Assembly (NCBI GenBank): GCA_018269075.1
Contig: JAFDVJ010000003.1
Coordinates: 14,042 to 75,481, forward strand
DNA from: Acidobacteriota bacterium
GTDB lineage: Bacteria > Acidobacteriota > Blastocatellia > Pyrinomonadales > Pyrinomonadaceae
DNA length: 61,440 bases
Direction: 5' to 3'
Numbering within the stretch: the first letter of the stretch is position 1; each line of letters opens with the position of its first letter. Below are positions 43,101 through 51,050 of the stretch, one piece after another. Under the pieces are notes generated by a model. The model searched no databases, had not been told where the DNA came from, and worked only from the letters and a program-made list of their open reading frames with translations. A program made the position numbers and the translations under genes.

Positions 43101-45623
43101 ATGTCAACAGCAACGGAATTATTAGCGAACAGAGAGTATAAATACGGTTTCACGACCGACATCGAGACCGAAACGATTGCGAAAGGTCTTTCGGAAGACG
43201 TCGTCCGGCTGATCTCGCAGAAGAAAAACGAGCCCGACTGGCTGCTCGATTTCCGGCTCAAGGCCTTTCGCCGCTGGCTCGGGATGAAACAGCCCGACAA
43301 CTGGGCGAATTTCGATTATCCGAACATCGATTTTCAGAACATCAGCTACTACAGCGCGCCCAAGCAGAAAGCGAAAAAAGCGAGCCTCGACGAAGTCGAT
43401 CCCGAATTGCTGAAGACCTTCGAAAAGCTCGGCATTCCGCTGACCGAACAGAAAATGCTCGCGAACGTCGCCGTCGACGCGGTTTTCGATTCCGTTTCGG
43501 TCGCGACGACCTACAAGGAAAAGCTCAAAAAGGCCGGCGTCATCTTCTGCTCGTTCACCGAGGCGGTCGCCGACTACCCGGAGCTCGTCAAGAAATATCT
43601 CGGCTCGGTCGTGCCCGTCGGCGACAACTATTACGCCGCGCTCAACTCGGCCGTTTTCTCCGACGGCTCGTTCGTCTTCATCCCGAAAGGCGTCCGCTGC
43701 CCGATGGAACTCTCGACCTATTTCCGCATCAACACGCAGGAATCCGGCCAGTTCGAACGCACCTTAATCGTTGCCGAAGAAGGCGCTTACGTCGCATATA
43801 ACGAGGGTTGCCATCCAGCGGGCGAACAGGTCCTGACGGCGACCGGCTGGCGCAACATCGAGGGCATCAAGGCCGGCGATTTCGTTTACGACCATGACGG
43901 CCGGCTGCAAAAGGTGCGGGCCGCGATGGTCCGACCGTTCAAGGGCGAAATGATCACGGTGCGGCCGGTTTCGCGCTACAATTCGTTTCGCCTGACGCCC
44001 GAGCATCCGGTTTACGCGATCAAGCGCAAAGACGTTCTGAAACCGCGAAAGGGACGCAACGGCTGGCTGCCGGAAGTCGATACGCAGAAACTGCTGAAGG
44101 CGACGCCGCAGTTCATCAAGGCCGACGAATTAGAAAAAGGCGATTTCGTGTTGGTTCCGAAGCTTCAAAAACCTGATTCGCGAGCGTTTAACGACGCCGA
44201 GCTCGAACTGCTCGGTTATTATCTGGCGGAAGGTTCGAGCTGTTACAACAAGCTGAACAAACAGCACGTCAATTCGTTCGCCTTCGGTATCGCCGAGGAA
44301 AAGCTCATTGAACGGACGAAAAATCTGATCGAGACTCTTTCGGGCAAAAGGGCCTACGTCGTCAAAAACGAAGAACGCAACGGCGCGAACGTGCAGTTTT
44401 ACTCGGCTGAATTTTCCGAGTGGTTTACGATTCACTGCGGCAAATATGCGACCGAAAAATCTCTCAGCGAAGATCTGATGAACCTTTCGCCGCGGCAGGC
44501 CAGAATTTTTCTGGATGCTTATCTGGCCGGTGACGGCAATGTCTGCGAACGCGAAAATTCGACGATGGTGCGTTTCTGCACGGCTTCGGAAAAACTCGCA
44601 CAGCAGGTTCAGATGCTTTTGAATAAGCTCGACATTCATGCGTGGATTCAGGTTCGCGAAGGCGGCGAGGCGGTTTTCTCGAAACGGCAGCCGGAAAGAA
44701 TCATCAATCGGCAGCCGCTTTATCACGTCGGTTATACCGAAAATAAAAAGTGGGACATGATCCGCGAAACCGAAACGCATTTCATCGTGCCGGTGCGCGA
44801 GGTCACGCGCGAGGCGTTCGACGATCTGGTTTTCAACATCGATGTCAGCGAGACGCACAGCTATCTCGTCAAAGGGTTTGCGGTTCATAATTGCACCGCG
44901 CCTCAGTTCGATACGAACCAGCTGCACGCGGCGGTCGTCGAGCTCGTTGCGCTCGACGACGCGGAAATCAAGTATTCGACCGTTCAGAACTGGTACGCGG
45001 GCGACGAATCGGGCAAGGGCGGCATTTACAACTTCGTCACGAAACGCGGCGCAGCGCGCGGGCGCAATTCTAAAATTTCGTGGACGCAGGTCGAGACCGG
45101 ATCGGCGATCACCTGGAAATATCCGTCCGTGATCCTGCAGGGCGACGGCTCGATCGGCGAGTTTTACTCGGTCGCGCTGACGAACAACGCGCAGATCGCC
45201 GACACGGGGACGAAGATGATCCATATCGGCAAAAACACGAAATCGACGATCGTCTCGAAGGGCATTTCGGCGGGCCGCTCGAACAATTCGTATCGCGGCC
45301 TCGTCAAAGTGATGCCGAAGGCCGACGGCGCGCGCAATTACACGCAGTGCGACTCGATGCTGATCGGCGGCCGCTGCGAGGCGAACACGTTTCCGTATAT
45401 CGAGGTCATGAACAATTCGGCGCGCGTCGAGCACGAAGCGACGACCTCGAAGATCAGCGAGGAACAACTCTTCTATCTCCAGCAGCGCGGCATCTCGCCC
45501 GAAGACGCGGTCAGTTTGATCATCAACGGCTTCTGCAAAGAAGTTTTCCGCGAGCTCCCGATGGAATATGCCGTCGAGGCGCAAAAGCTGCTCGGCTTGA
45601 AACTGGAAGGCAGCGTCGGTTGA
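43101..45623 (+). CDS. sufB: SufB iron-sulfur assembly scaffold, interrupted by an intein
   Basis: An 840-residue precursor. SufB is the scaffold of the SufBCD complex that assembles iron-sulfur clusters in the cytoplasm. Removing residues 237-597 leaves a normal 479-residue SufB. The N-extein ends YVAYNEG; the C-extein restarts [20 protein letters not shown]. Seen in the exteins: the N-terminal region (residues 1-100), [20 protein letters not shown] near 190, and the C-terminal core [19 protein letters not shown] with [21 protein letters not shown]. The operon partners sufC, sufD and sufS lie 4.7 kb downstream after other genes. SufB function depends on intein splicing. Confidence 0.95.
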   Translation: MSTATELLANREYKYGFTTDIETETIAKGLSEDVVRLISQKKNEPDWLLDFRLKAFRRWLGMKQPDNWANFDYPNIDFQNISYYSAPKQKAKKASLDEVDPELLKTFEKLGIPLTEQKMLANVAVDAVFDSVSVATTYKEKLKKAGVIFCSFTEAVADYPELVKKYLGSVVPVGDNYYAALNSAVFSDGSFVFIPKGVRCPMELSTYFRINTQESGQFERTLIVAEEGAYVAYNEGCHPAGEQVLTATGWRNIEGIKAGDFVYDHDGRLQKVRAAMVRPFKGEMITVRPVSRYNSFRLTPEHPVYAIKRKDVLKPRKGRNGWLPEVDTQKLLKATPQFIKADELEKGDFVLVPKLQKPDSRAFNDAELELLGYYLAEGSSCYNKLNKQHVNSFAFGIAEEKLIERTKNLIETLSGKRAYVVKNEERNGANVQFYSAEFSEWFTIHCGKYATEKSLSEDLMNLSPRQARIFLDAYLAGDGNVCERENSTMVRFCTASEKLAQQVQMLLNKLDIHAWIQVREGGEAVFSKRQPERIINRQPLYHVGYTENKKWDMIRETETHFIVPVREVTREAFDDLVFNIDVSETHSYLVKGFAVHNCTAPQFDTNQLHAAVVELVALDDAEIKYSTVQNWYAGDESGKGGIYNFVTKRGAARGRNSKISWTQVETGSAITWKYPSVILQGDGSIGEFYSVALTNNAQIADTGTKMIHIGKNTKSTIVSKGISAGRSNNSYRGLVKVMPKADGARNYTQCDSMLIGGRCEANTFPYIEVMNNSARVEHEATTSKISEEQLFYLQQRGISPEDAVSLIINGFCKEVFRELPMEYAVEAQKLLGLKLEGSVG
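43809..44891 (+). other. Intein with LAGLIDADG homing endonuclease inside SufB
   Basis: Residues 237-597 of the precursor (361 aa). Splicing blocks: N-terminal Cys1 ([20 protein letters not shown]), block B TPEHPVY with its histidine, block [15 protein letters not shown], and C-terminal VHN followed by Cys+1 of the C-extein. Two LAGLIDADG motifs are present: [10 protein letters not shown] (acidic residue Glu) and [10 protein letters not shown] (Asp), about 90 residues apart, so the endonuclease looks complete. Splicing should be intact, since all terminal residues are standard. SufB inteins inserted before this conserved Cys are known from other phyla. Confidence 0.95.
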
Positions 45624-45626
45624 TTT

Positions 45627-46070
45627 ATGAGTTTTTTCGACGACGAGATTCTGACCGGCGGCAGTGACGAGGACTTGTTTCGCTATATGTACGATCACGA
45701 CCGGAACATCGTCGTCGACTGGCGCGGCGAAGACGACGAAATCGTCGCGGAAATCGCCGAAAAAACCGGCGAGCCGGTGTCGGCGGAATATACGGACGAC
45801 GGGCTGAAGATTCGTTTCGAGGGCGCGGAATACGATCTGTCGTATGAGCTGTTTTCGCCTTTAGAAAAAGCCCGGTACGTGACGATTCGCAAGGTTCAGG
45901 AACTTTTGCGCGACAAATACGAGATCCGGGTCTGGCGCGAGTCGATGCTTTCGGACACACATTCTTTATACATTAAGCCGAGAGAATGGTGGGCCACGAT
46001 GGATGAAAAGTTTTCGGAAAGGGTCGAGCGGCTCTTTGTCGAAATCGATGAGAATACAAAATTCGGTTGA
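45627..46070 (+). CDS. Hypothetical protein (147 aa)
   Basis: It starts 3 bases after sufB and is likely translated with it. The protein is acidic (EILTGGSDEDLFRYMYDHD), with a strand-rich middle (ISAEYTDDGLKIRFEGAEYDLSY-like) and an aromatic C-terminal third (KYEIRVWRESMLSDTHSLYI, PREWWATMDEKFSE). There are no membrane segments or recognised motifs. It is unrelated to known Suf factors as far as I can see. It may belong to the accessory insert between sufB and sufC. Confidence 0.75.
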   Translation: MSFFDDEILTGGSDEDLFRYMYDHDRNIVVDWRGEDDEIVAEIAEKTGEPVSAEYTDDGLKIRFEGAEYDLSYELFSPLEKARYVTIRKVQELLRDKYEIRVWRESMLSDTHSLYIKPREWWATMDEKFSERVERLFVEIDENTKFG

Positions 46071-46095
46071 TCGCGAATTAACGACACCGAGATTT

Positions 46096-46416
46096 ATGAA
46101 TTTTGCTTCAGCCGAAATAGAAAAAATCGTCGAGATCTGCGAGCGTAACGATATCGAATTTTGCGCGCTGTTCGGTTCGTTTGCGCGCGGTGAAGCCAAT
46201 GAAGACAGCGATATTGATTTGCTCGTGCGCTTTTCAAAACCGATTGGATGGGCATTTTACGGAATCGCCGAAGATTTGGAAAAGGCTTTGGGCAGAAAGG
46301 TTGATCTGGCGACCGAAAATATGATTGGAAAACGTCTCCGCGAAAGCGTTTTTCGCGATCTACAAGTGATTTATGAAAAAACCGAACAATGCCGAACGGC
46401 TCCGGCATATTCTTGA
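46096..46416 (+). CDS. MNT-type nucleotidyltransferase antitoxin (MntA-like)
   Basis: A 106-residue minimal nucleotidyltransferase. The catalytic motif GSFARGEANEDSDIDLLV (GS-x10-DxD) is complete. In MntA-HepT (type VII) TA pairs, MNT proteins inactivate the HEPN toxin by AMPylation. The start at 46096 gives the usual length. Its 3' end overlaps the HEPN gene by 44 bases, which indicates coupled translation. GC content is lower than in the flanking suf genes, a sign of transfer. It lies between sufB and sufC. Confidence 0.88.
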   Translation: MNFASAEIEKIVEICERNDIEFCALFGSFARGEANEDSDIDLLVRFSKPIGWAFYGIAEDLEKALGRKVDLATENMIGKRLRESVFRDLQVIYEKTEQCRTAPAYS

Positions 46417-46717
46417 TGCGGTTGAAAGAATCGAAAGATATTTGCAAGGTTTTGAAAAGCAAAATTTCCAGACGGACGAAAAAACGCAGGATGCGGTTGT
46501 TCGTCAAATGGAAATCATCGGGGAAGCAGCGACGAGTCTGACGTGGGATTTGCGTACAAACAACCCGCAAGTTGCGTGGGAGTTTGCAGCATCAATGCTT
46601 ATTCGCCTGATTCACGGATACTTTGACGTTGACGCGGATATTGTTTGGAACACAACACAATCAGATTTGCCGATTTTAAAAAAGCAGATCGAAGAGATTT
46701 TGGAGAATTTAAGTTGA
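46373..46717 (+). CDS. HEPN-domain protein (HepT/DUF86-like) with altered active site
   Basis: A 114-residue HEPN protein. Helical throughout: RLRHILDAVERIERYL, TQDAVVRQMEIIGEAATSL, and the DUF86 signature HGYFDVDADIVWNT. In active HepT toxins the motif is RNxxxH (Rx4H). Here the residues before the His read SMLIRLIH, so the expected Arg and Asn five and four positions before His are Leu and Ile. The RNase centre therefore looks incomplete, and the protein may be inactive or neutral. It overlaps its MNT partner by 44 bases and the ridA TTG by 4 bases. Confidence 0.85.
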   Translation: MKKPNNAERLRHILDAVERIERYLQGFEKQNFQTDEKTQDAVVRQMEIIGEAATSLTWDLRTNNPQVAWEFAASMLIRLIHGYFDVDADIVWNTTQSDLPILKKQIEEILENLS

Positions 46718-47103
46718 AGAAGATCAAATTACCGAACGTTCCCGAGCCGAAAGGCCATTATTCGCCGGCCGTCGAGCACAACGGCCTGATCTTCGTGTCG
46801 GGGCAGATTCCCGTCGATCCCGAGACGGGGCGCGTCGAGACCGGCTCGATCGAGGCGCAGACGGAATTGGCTTTGCGCAATGTCGAGCGGATTTTGACGG
46901 CCGCCGGCAGCGATCTGAACCACGTTCTGCAGATGACCATTTATATTTCCGAGATGGAGCTCTGGGACGAGGTCAACGCGGTTTACAAGCGGATTTTGGG
47001 CGATCACAAGCCGGCCCGGGCGATCGTGCCGGTCAAAGAACTGCATTACGGGACGAAGATCGAGATTCAGGCGATCGCGGCCGTCGGAACGCCATCATCC
47101 TGA
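46714..47103 (+). CDS. ridA: RidA-family enamine/imine deaminase
   Basis: A 129-residue RidA/YjgF protein that hydrolyses reactive 2-aminoacrylate and other imines. Seen: GHYSPAVEHNGLIFVSGQIP near residue 12, the ETGSIEAQTELALRNVERIL helix, and the arginine-bearing C-terminus HKPARAIVPVKELHYGTKIEIQAIA. Start codon TTG at 46714 overlaps the HEPN stop (TTGA), which gives a family-length protein. Its position beside PLP-dependent steps of the suf cluster is suggestive but not proof of a link. Confidence 0.9.
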   Translation: MKKIKLPNVPEPKGHYSPAVEHNGLIFVSGQIPVDPETGRVETGSIEAQTELALRNVERILTAAGSDLNHVLQMTIYISEMELWDEVNAVYKRILGDHKPARAIVPVKELHYGTKIEIQAIAAVGTPSS

Positions 47104-47208
47104 CGGCACGGATTGCGGAGGCAGAGTCGCTGCTTTTTGAATTGAAGACGATGCAGGTTGTTTGAACGCTTTCGCGTTCATTGCCGGCAGGATGCCGGCG
47201 CTCCAAGT

Positions 47209-47991
47209 ATGAAATTAACGATTTATCAGGTCGATGCTTTTGCGAGGGAAGTTTTTAAGGGCAATCCGGCGGCAATCTGTCCGCTCGACGAATGGCTCGA
47301 CGCCGGGTTGATGCAGCGGATCGCGCTCGAAAACAATCTTTCGGAAACCGCGTTTTTCGTCAAAAGCGGCGACGTTTACGAGATCCGCTGGTTCACGCCG
47401 ACGTTCGAGATCGATCTCTGCGGCCACGCGACGCTCGCCTCGGCGTTCGTGATCTTCGAGCTTTTAAAGGCCGAAGAGAGCGTCGTCAAATTCCGCTCGC
47501 ATAAAAGCGGCGAGCTGCGCGTCGAAAAAGACGGCGACGTGCTGACGCTCGATTTCCCGTCGCGGCCGGTCGCGCCCGCGGAAGCGCCGGCCGGGCTGAT
47601 CGAGGCGCTCGGGAAGGCGCCGAAAGAGATTCATAAGGCGCGCGATTATTTTCTGGTTTACGAAACGGAGCGCGAAGTGCTCGACATCGCGCCGGATTTC
47701 ACGGCGCTTTTGAAGATCGACGCGCACGGCTTCATCGTCACCGCGCCGGGCGATTCGTCCGATTTCGTCTCGCGCTTTTTCGCGCCCGAGGTCGGCGTTT
47801 TCGAGGACCCGGTGACCGGCTCGGCGCACTGCAGCCTGATCCCGTTCTGGGCCGAAAGATTGGGAAAAAACGAGCTTTTCGCCCGTCAGGTCTCGGCGCG
47901 CGGCGGCGAGCTTTTCTGCCGGCTCGAAGGCGACCGCGTGAAGATCGGCGGCAACGCGGTGCTGTATCTGAAGGGCGAGATTTACGTCTGA
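47209..47991 (+). CDS. PhzF-family isomerase
   Basis: A 260-residue PhzF-like protein (diaminopimelate-epimerase fold). Seen: KGNPAAICPL near residue 19, the catalytic glutamate in NNLSETAFFV near 46, FTPTFEIDLCGHATLASAFV near 70, and the second-half FEDPVTGSAHCSL near 200. Family members isomerise small metabolites; the actual substrate is unknown. The start at 47209 removes a leading stretch read from a GCCGGCAGGATGCCGGC palindrome, typical of dispersed repeats. Confidence 0.9.
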   Translation: MKLTIYQVDAFAREVFKGNPAAICPLDEWLDAGLMQRIALENNLSETAFFVKSGDVYEIRWFTPTFEIDLCGHATLASAFVIFELLKAEESVVKFRSHKSGELRVEKDGDVLTLDFPSRPVAPAEAPAGLIEALGKAPKEIHKARDYFLVYETEREVLDIAPDFTALLKIDAHGFIVTAPGDSSDFVSRFFAPEVGVFEDPVTGSAHCSLIPFWAERLGKNELFARQVSARGGELFCRLEGDRVKIGGNAVLYLKGEIYV

Positions 47992-48004
47992 GCGCGGAGG
48001 AATT

Positions 48005-48436
48005 ATGAAGCTGCTGAAATTGCGTTTGGTGTTTTCGCTGGCGGCCGTTTCGATCCTTTTTTTCGCGGCCGGGGCGACGGCTCAAAGCAGGTCGAAAAAT
48101 CCGATCCACCAGCTCCGGATTTACGAGATCCCGCGCGAAAACCGCGAGGTCTTTCACGAACGCTTCAAAAATCACGCGCTCCGGATCATGAAAAAATACG
48201 GCTTCAGGATCGTCGCGATCTGGGAATCGGAAACCGACGACAAGCTCGAATTCGTCTATCTGCTCGAGTGGAAGGACAAGCCGACGATGGAGGAAAGCTG
48301 GAAAAAGTTTCTGGCGGACGAAGAGTGGAAGGAAATCAAGAAAAAGAGCAGCGAAAAATACGGGACGTTCGTCAACGAAATAAAAGAAAGAACGCTGATT
48401 CTGACCGATTATTCGCCGCGTAAACGCTTTTTTTAG
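48005..48436 (+). CDS. Exported NIPSNAP-family protein
   Basis: A 143-residue protein with a signal peptide (residues 1-28, ending GATAQS) and one NIPSNAP domain, a dimeric alpha/beta-barrel fold: HQLRIYEIPRENREVFHERF, MKKYGFRIVAIWE, and EFVYLLEWKDKPTMEESW. The function of secreted NIPSNAP proteins is unsettled. The gene begins 14 bases after phzF, with GCGGAGG before the ATG, so it probably shares a transcript. Confidence 0.88.
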   Translation: MKLLKLRLVFSLAAVSILFFAAGATAQSRSKNPIHQLRIYEIPRENREVFHERFKNHALRIMKKYGFRIVAIWESETDDKLEFVYLLEWKDKPTMEESWKKFLADEEWKEIKKKSSEKYGTFVNEIKERTLILTDYSPRKRFF

Positions 48437-48444
48437 AAACCGCT

Positions 48445-49062
48445 ATGGACATCGCGATCGTTATTTTCGACAAATTCACCGACCTCGATCTGTGGCTGAT
48501 GTGGGATCTTCTGAACCGCGTCCGGATCGACGGCTGGAAGGTGAAAATTTTAGGCGAAAAGGACACGCACGTTTCGGCGACCGGCATCGAAACGAAGACG
48601 CACGGCCGCGTCGAGGAAGCGAACGCGGCCGACGCCGTTCTTTTTATCAGCGGACAGGGCGCGCGCGAGAAGGCGGCGGACGCGAACTGGCTCGCGAAAT
48701 TCAGTCTCGATCCCGAGAAGCAGTTGATCGGCTCGATCTGTTCGGGCAGCCTGCTGCTCGCGAAATTAGGGCTTTTGGAAGGCAAAACGGCGACGACCTA
48801 CCCGACGACGAAGACCGCGCTCGAAGCACTCGGCGTCGAGGTCGTCGAAAAACCGTTCGTCGCGCACGGGAGCGTCGCGACCGCCGGCGGCTGTCTCGCG
48901 CAGCAGTATCTGATCGGCTGGGTGATCGAGAATCTGGCCGGCAAAGACTGGGCCGAGCTCGTCGTCAAAGCCGTTCAGCCGGTCGGCGAGGGCCTGTTTT
49001 TCGCGGACGCGCCGCGGCTTGCCGCGCTCTACGCGCCGCGCGCCGCCGCGCAGGCGGAGTAA
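48445..49062 (+). CDS. DJ-1/PfpI-family protein
   Basis: A 205-residue DJ-1/PfpI protein. Seen: AIVIFDKFTDLDLWLMWDLL at the N-terminus and the nucleophile elbow GSICSGSLLLAKLGLL near residue 93 with Cys95, then TAGGCLAQQYLIGWV. It is most like isonitrile hydratase (InhA-like) and PfpI-type regulator domains, without a DNA-binding domain. The true activity (hydratase, glyoxalase III or chaperone) is not determined by sequence alone. Tandem with the NIPSNAP gene. Confidence 0.88.
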   Translation: MDIAIVIFDKFTDLDLWLMWDLLNRVRIDGWKVKILGEKDTHVSATGIETKTHGRVEEANAADAVLFISGQGAREKAADANWLAKFSLDPEKQLIGSICSGSLLLAKLGLLEGKTATTYPTTKTALEALGVEVVEKPFVAHGSVATAGGCLAQQYLIGWVIENLAGKDWAELVVKAVQPVGEGLFFADAPRLAALYAPRAAAQAE

Positions 49063-49300
49063 TGCCGGGCGATCCGGAAATCTGTTCCGGCAAAAACGCG
49101 CGGACCATCTTGATAAAAAAGTAAAGATTTCGTAAGTTAGTTTTAAGGGACGCTGCTCTTTGATAAACCGAACGAACGAAACGGCCGCCAAATCTTGAAA
49201 AAAATATCAAGTTTTTGCGGGAAGCCGTGGCCGCGAAAGGATTTCGGGGCGGTCTTTTTGCTATAATGTTGACAATTCACCGGATGGAAGCGGTTTGCGG
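49063..49300. promoter_or_regulatory. Leader region with possible promoter before the nucleotidyltransferase gene
   Basis: A 238-base gap. It contains CTTGATAAAAAAGTAAAGAT near 49109, like the string upstream of rrf2 at 42380. A TATAAT -10 hexamer lies at about 49262, preceded by TTTTTGC. No gene is seen. This suggests that the following genes, including sufC, D and S, have their own promoter. Confidence 0.5.
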
Positions 49301-50071
49301 ATGATCGATGAAATCAAAAATCAGCTGGCGCGGCTCGAAACCGAGCGCGGGATAAAAATTCTGCTGGCGGTCGAAAGCGGCAGCCGCGCGTGGGGCTTCG
49401 CCTCGGAAGACAGCGACTGGGACGTGCGGTTTATCTATATTCACCGGCTCGAATGGTATTTGAAAATCGACGAACAAAAGGATTCATACGAGGAAATGCT
49501 GCCCGGCGATCTCGATCTTTCGGGCTGGGAGCTCAAAAAAGCGCTCCGGCTGTTCCGCAAATCGAACCCGCCGCTGCTCGAATGGCTGCACGGCCCGCTC
49601 GTTTACACGGAAAAGTTTTCGACGGCCGCGCGGCTCCGCGAGCTGAGCGCGGAATATTTCAACCCGCGTTCGTGTATGTATCATTATCTGAGTATGGCGA
49701 AGAATAATTTTCGCGAGTATCTCAAGCGCGAAACCGTCCGGACGAAGAAATATTTTTACGTGCTGCGGCCGGTGCTCGCCTGCGACTGGATCAATCGGAC
49801 GGGCGCGCCGCCGCCGGTCGAGTTCGCGCGGCTGCTCGACGCGGAAGTCGCCGACGAAGCGATCCGCCGCGAGATCGACGGGCTTTTAAGGCGCAAGATC
49901 GCCGGCGACGAGCTCGACGAAGAGCCGCAGATCTCGGTCCTGAACGAATTTCTCGGCGCGAAGATCGAGTTTTACGAACGGCTCGTCGGCTCGATCGACT
50001 CGATCGAAAAGCCCGACACGGCGCGGCTCGACGCGCTTTTTCGGGAGACTCTTTTCGAGGCCTGGCAATGA
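49301..50071 (+). CDS. Nucleotidyltransferase superfamily protein (COG3541-like)
   Basis: A 256-residue DNA-polymerase-beta-like nucleotidyltransferase. Seen: ESGSRAWGFASEDSDWDVRF near residue 25, giving the G-S and D-x-D catalytic pattern, then FIYIHRLEWYL, LDLSGWELKKALRLF and a helical C-terminal domain. It belongs to the YcgL-type group; the substrate is unknown. ATG 49301 is the usual start, with a TTG two codons before. The stop overlaps the next gene by 4 bases (ATGA). Confidence 0.85.
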   Translation: MIDEIKNQLARLETERGIKILLAVESGSRAWGFASEDSDWDVRFIYIHRLEWYLKIDEQKDSYEEMLPGDLDLSGWELKKALRLFRKSNPPLLEWLHGPLVYTEKFSTAARLRELSAEYFNPRSCMYHYLSMAKNNFREYLKRETVRTKKYFYVLRPVLACDWINRTGAPPPVEFARLLDAEVADEAIRREIDGLLRRKIAGDELDEEPQISVLNEFLGAKIEFYERLVGSIDSIEKPDTARLDALFRETLFEAWQ

Positions 50072-50280
50072 GTATGAAAAACGGGATCTGTCCGAAATGC
50101 GAAGCGCGCGCCGTGCATCTTTTCAGCGGCACGGGGGCCGAGCTCTCGATCCGGCTCGGGCCGTTTTCCGCAGCCGGCGTCGTCTATTACGTCTGCACGA
50201 GCTGCGGCTACGTCGAGCTTTTTGTCGAGGATCGGGAAAAACTGCCGCGGATCGCGGAAAAATATCCGAAGGTTGGTTAA
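50068..50280 (+). CDS. Small zinc-ribbon protein (70 aa)
   Basis: A 70-residue protein with two CxxC knuckles (CPKC near residue 8, CTSC near 45), i.e. a zinc ribbon. The remainder reads VHLFSGTGAELSIRLGPFSA. It starts inside the stop of the nucleotidyltransferase gene and precedes sufC by 9 bases. Function unknown. It could bind nucleic acid or act as a small adaptor. Confidence 0.8.
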   Translation: MSMKNGICPKCEARAVHLFSGTGAELSIRLGPFSAAGVVYYVCTSCGYVELFVEDREKLPRIAEKYPKVG

Positions 50281-50289
50281 TAAAAAAAT

Positions 50290-51042
50290 ATGTTATTGGA
50301 AATCAAAGATTTACACGCGGGAATCGAAGGCAAGGAGATTCTCAAGGGCTTGAACCTGAAGGTCAACAAGGGCGAGGTTCATGCGATTATGGGCCCGAAC
50401 GGTTCGGGAAAATCGACGTTGTCGAAGGTGCTGGCCGGTCATCCGAGCTATGAAGTGATCTCGGGCGAGGTCGTTTACGAGGGCAAAAATCTGCTCGAAC
50501 TCGAACCGGACGAGCGCGCGCGCGACGGCGTTTTTCTGGCGTTTCAATATCCGGTCGAAGTGCCGGGCGTCTCGAACTCGCAGTTTCTGCGGCTCGCCTA
50601 TAACGAAAAGATGAAGCATCTCGGCGAGGAAGAGCTCGACCCGCTCGAATTCAACGATTATCTCAAGGAAAAGGCGAAGATCGTCGAGATGAGCCCCGAA
50701 TTTTTCAAGCGCTCGGTCAACGAGGGCTTTTCGGGCGGCGAGAAAAAGCGCAACGAGATTCTCCAGATGGCGGTTCTCGAACCGAAGCTCGCGATCCTTG
50801 ACGAGACCGATTCCGGCCTCGACATCGACGCGCTGCGGATCGTCGCCGAGGGCGTCAACAAGCTCCGTTCGGCGGAAAACGGCATCATTCTCGTGACGCA
50901 TTACCAGCGGCTTTTGAACTACATCGAGCCGGATTACGTCCACGTGCTCGCCGGCGGCAAGATCGTCAAGGAAGGCGGCAAGGAGCTCGCGCTCGAACTC
51001 GAAGAAAAGGGCTACGACTGGGTCCGGGCGGCGACGAAATAA
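50290..51042 (+). CDS. sufC: SufC ATPase
   Basis: A 250-residue ABC-type ATPase of the SufBCD scaffold. Seen: Walker [10 protein letters not shown] near residue 37, Q-loop region [12 protein letters not shown], the signature [13 protein letters not shown] near 143, Walker [17 protein letters not shown], and the switch histidine in LVTHYQRLL. It lacks membrane segments. Length is typical. It is followed after 8 bases by sufD. ATP hydrolysis drives conformational change in SufB-SufD during cluster assembly. Confidence 0.97.
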   Translation: MLLEIKDLHAGIEGKEILKGLNLKVNKGEVHAIMGPNGSGKSTLSKVLAGHPSYEVISGEVVYEGKNLLELEPDERARDGVFLAFQYPVEVPGVSNSQFLRLAYNEKMKHLGEEELDPLEFNDYLKEKAKIVEMSPEFFKRSVNEGFSGGEKKRNEILQMAVLEPKLAILDETDSGLDIDALRIVAEGVNKLRSAENGIILVTHYQRLLNYIEPDYVHVLAGGKIVKEGGKELALELEEKGYDWVRAATK

Positions 51043-51050
51043 TTGGATCA

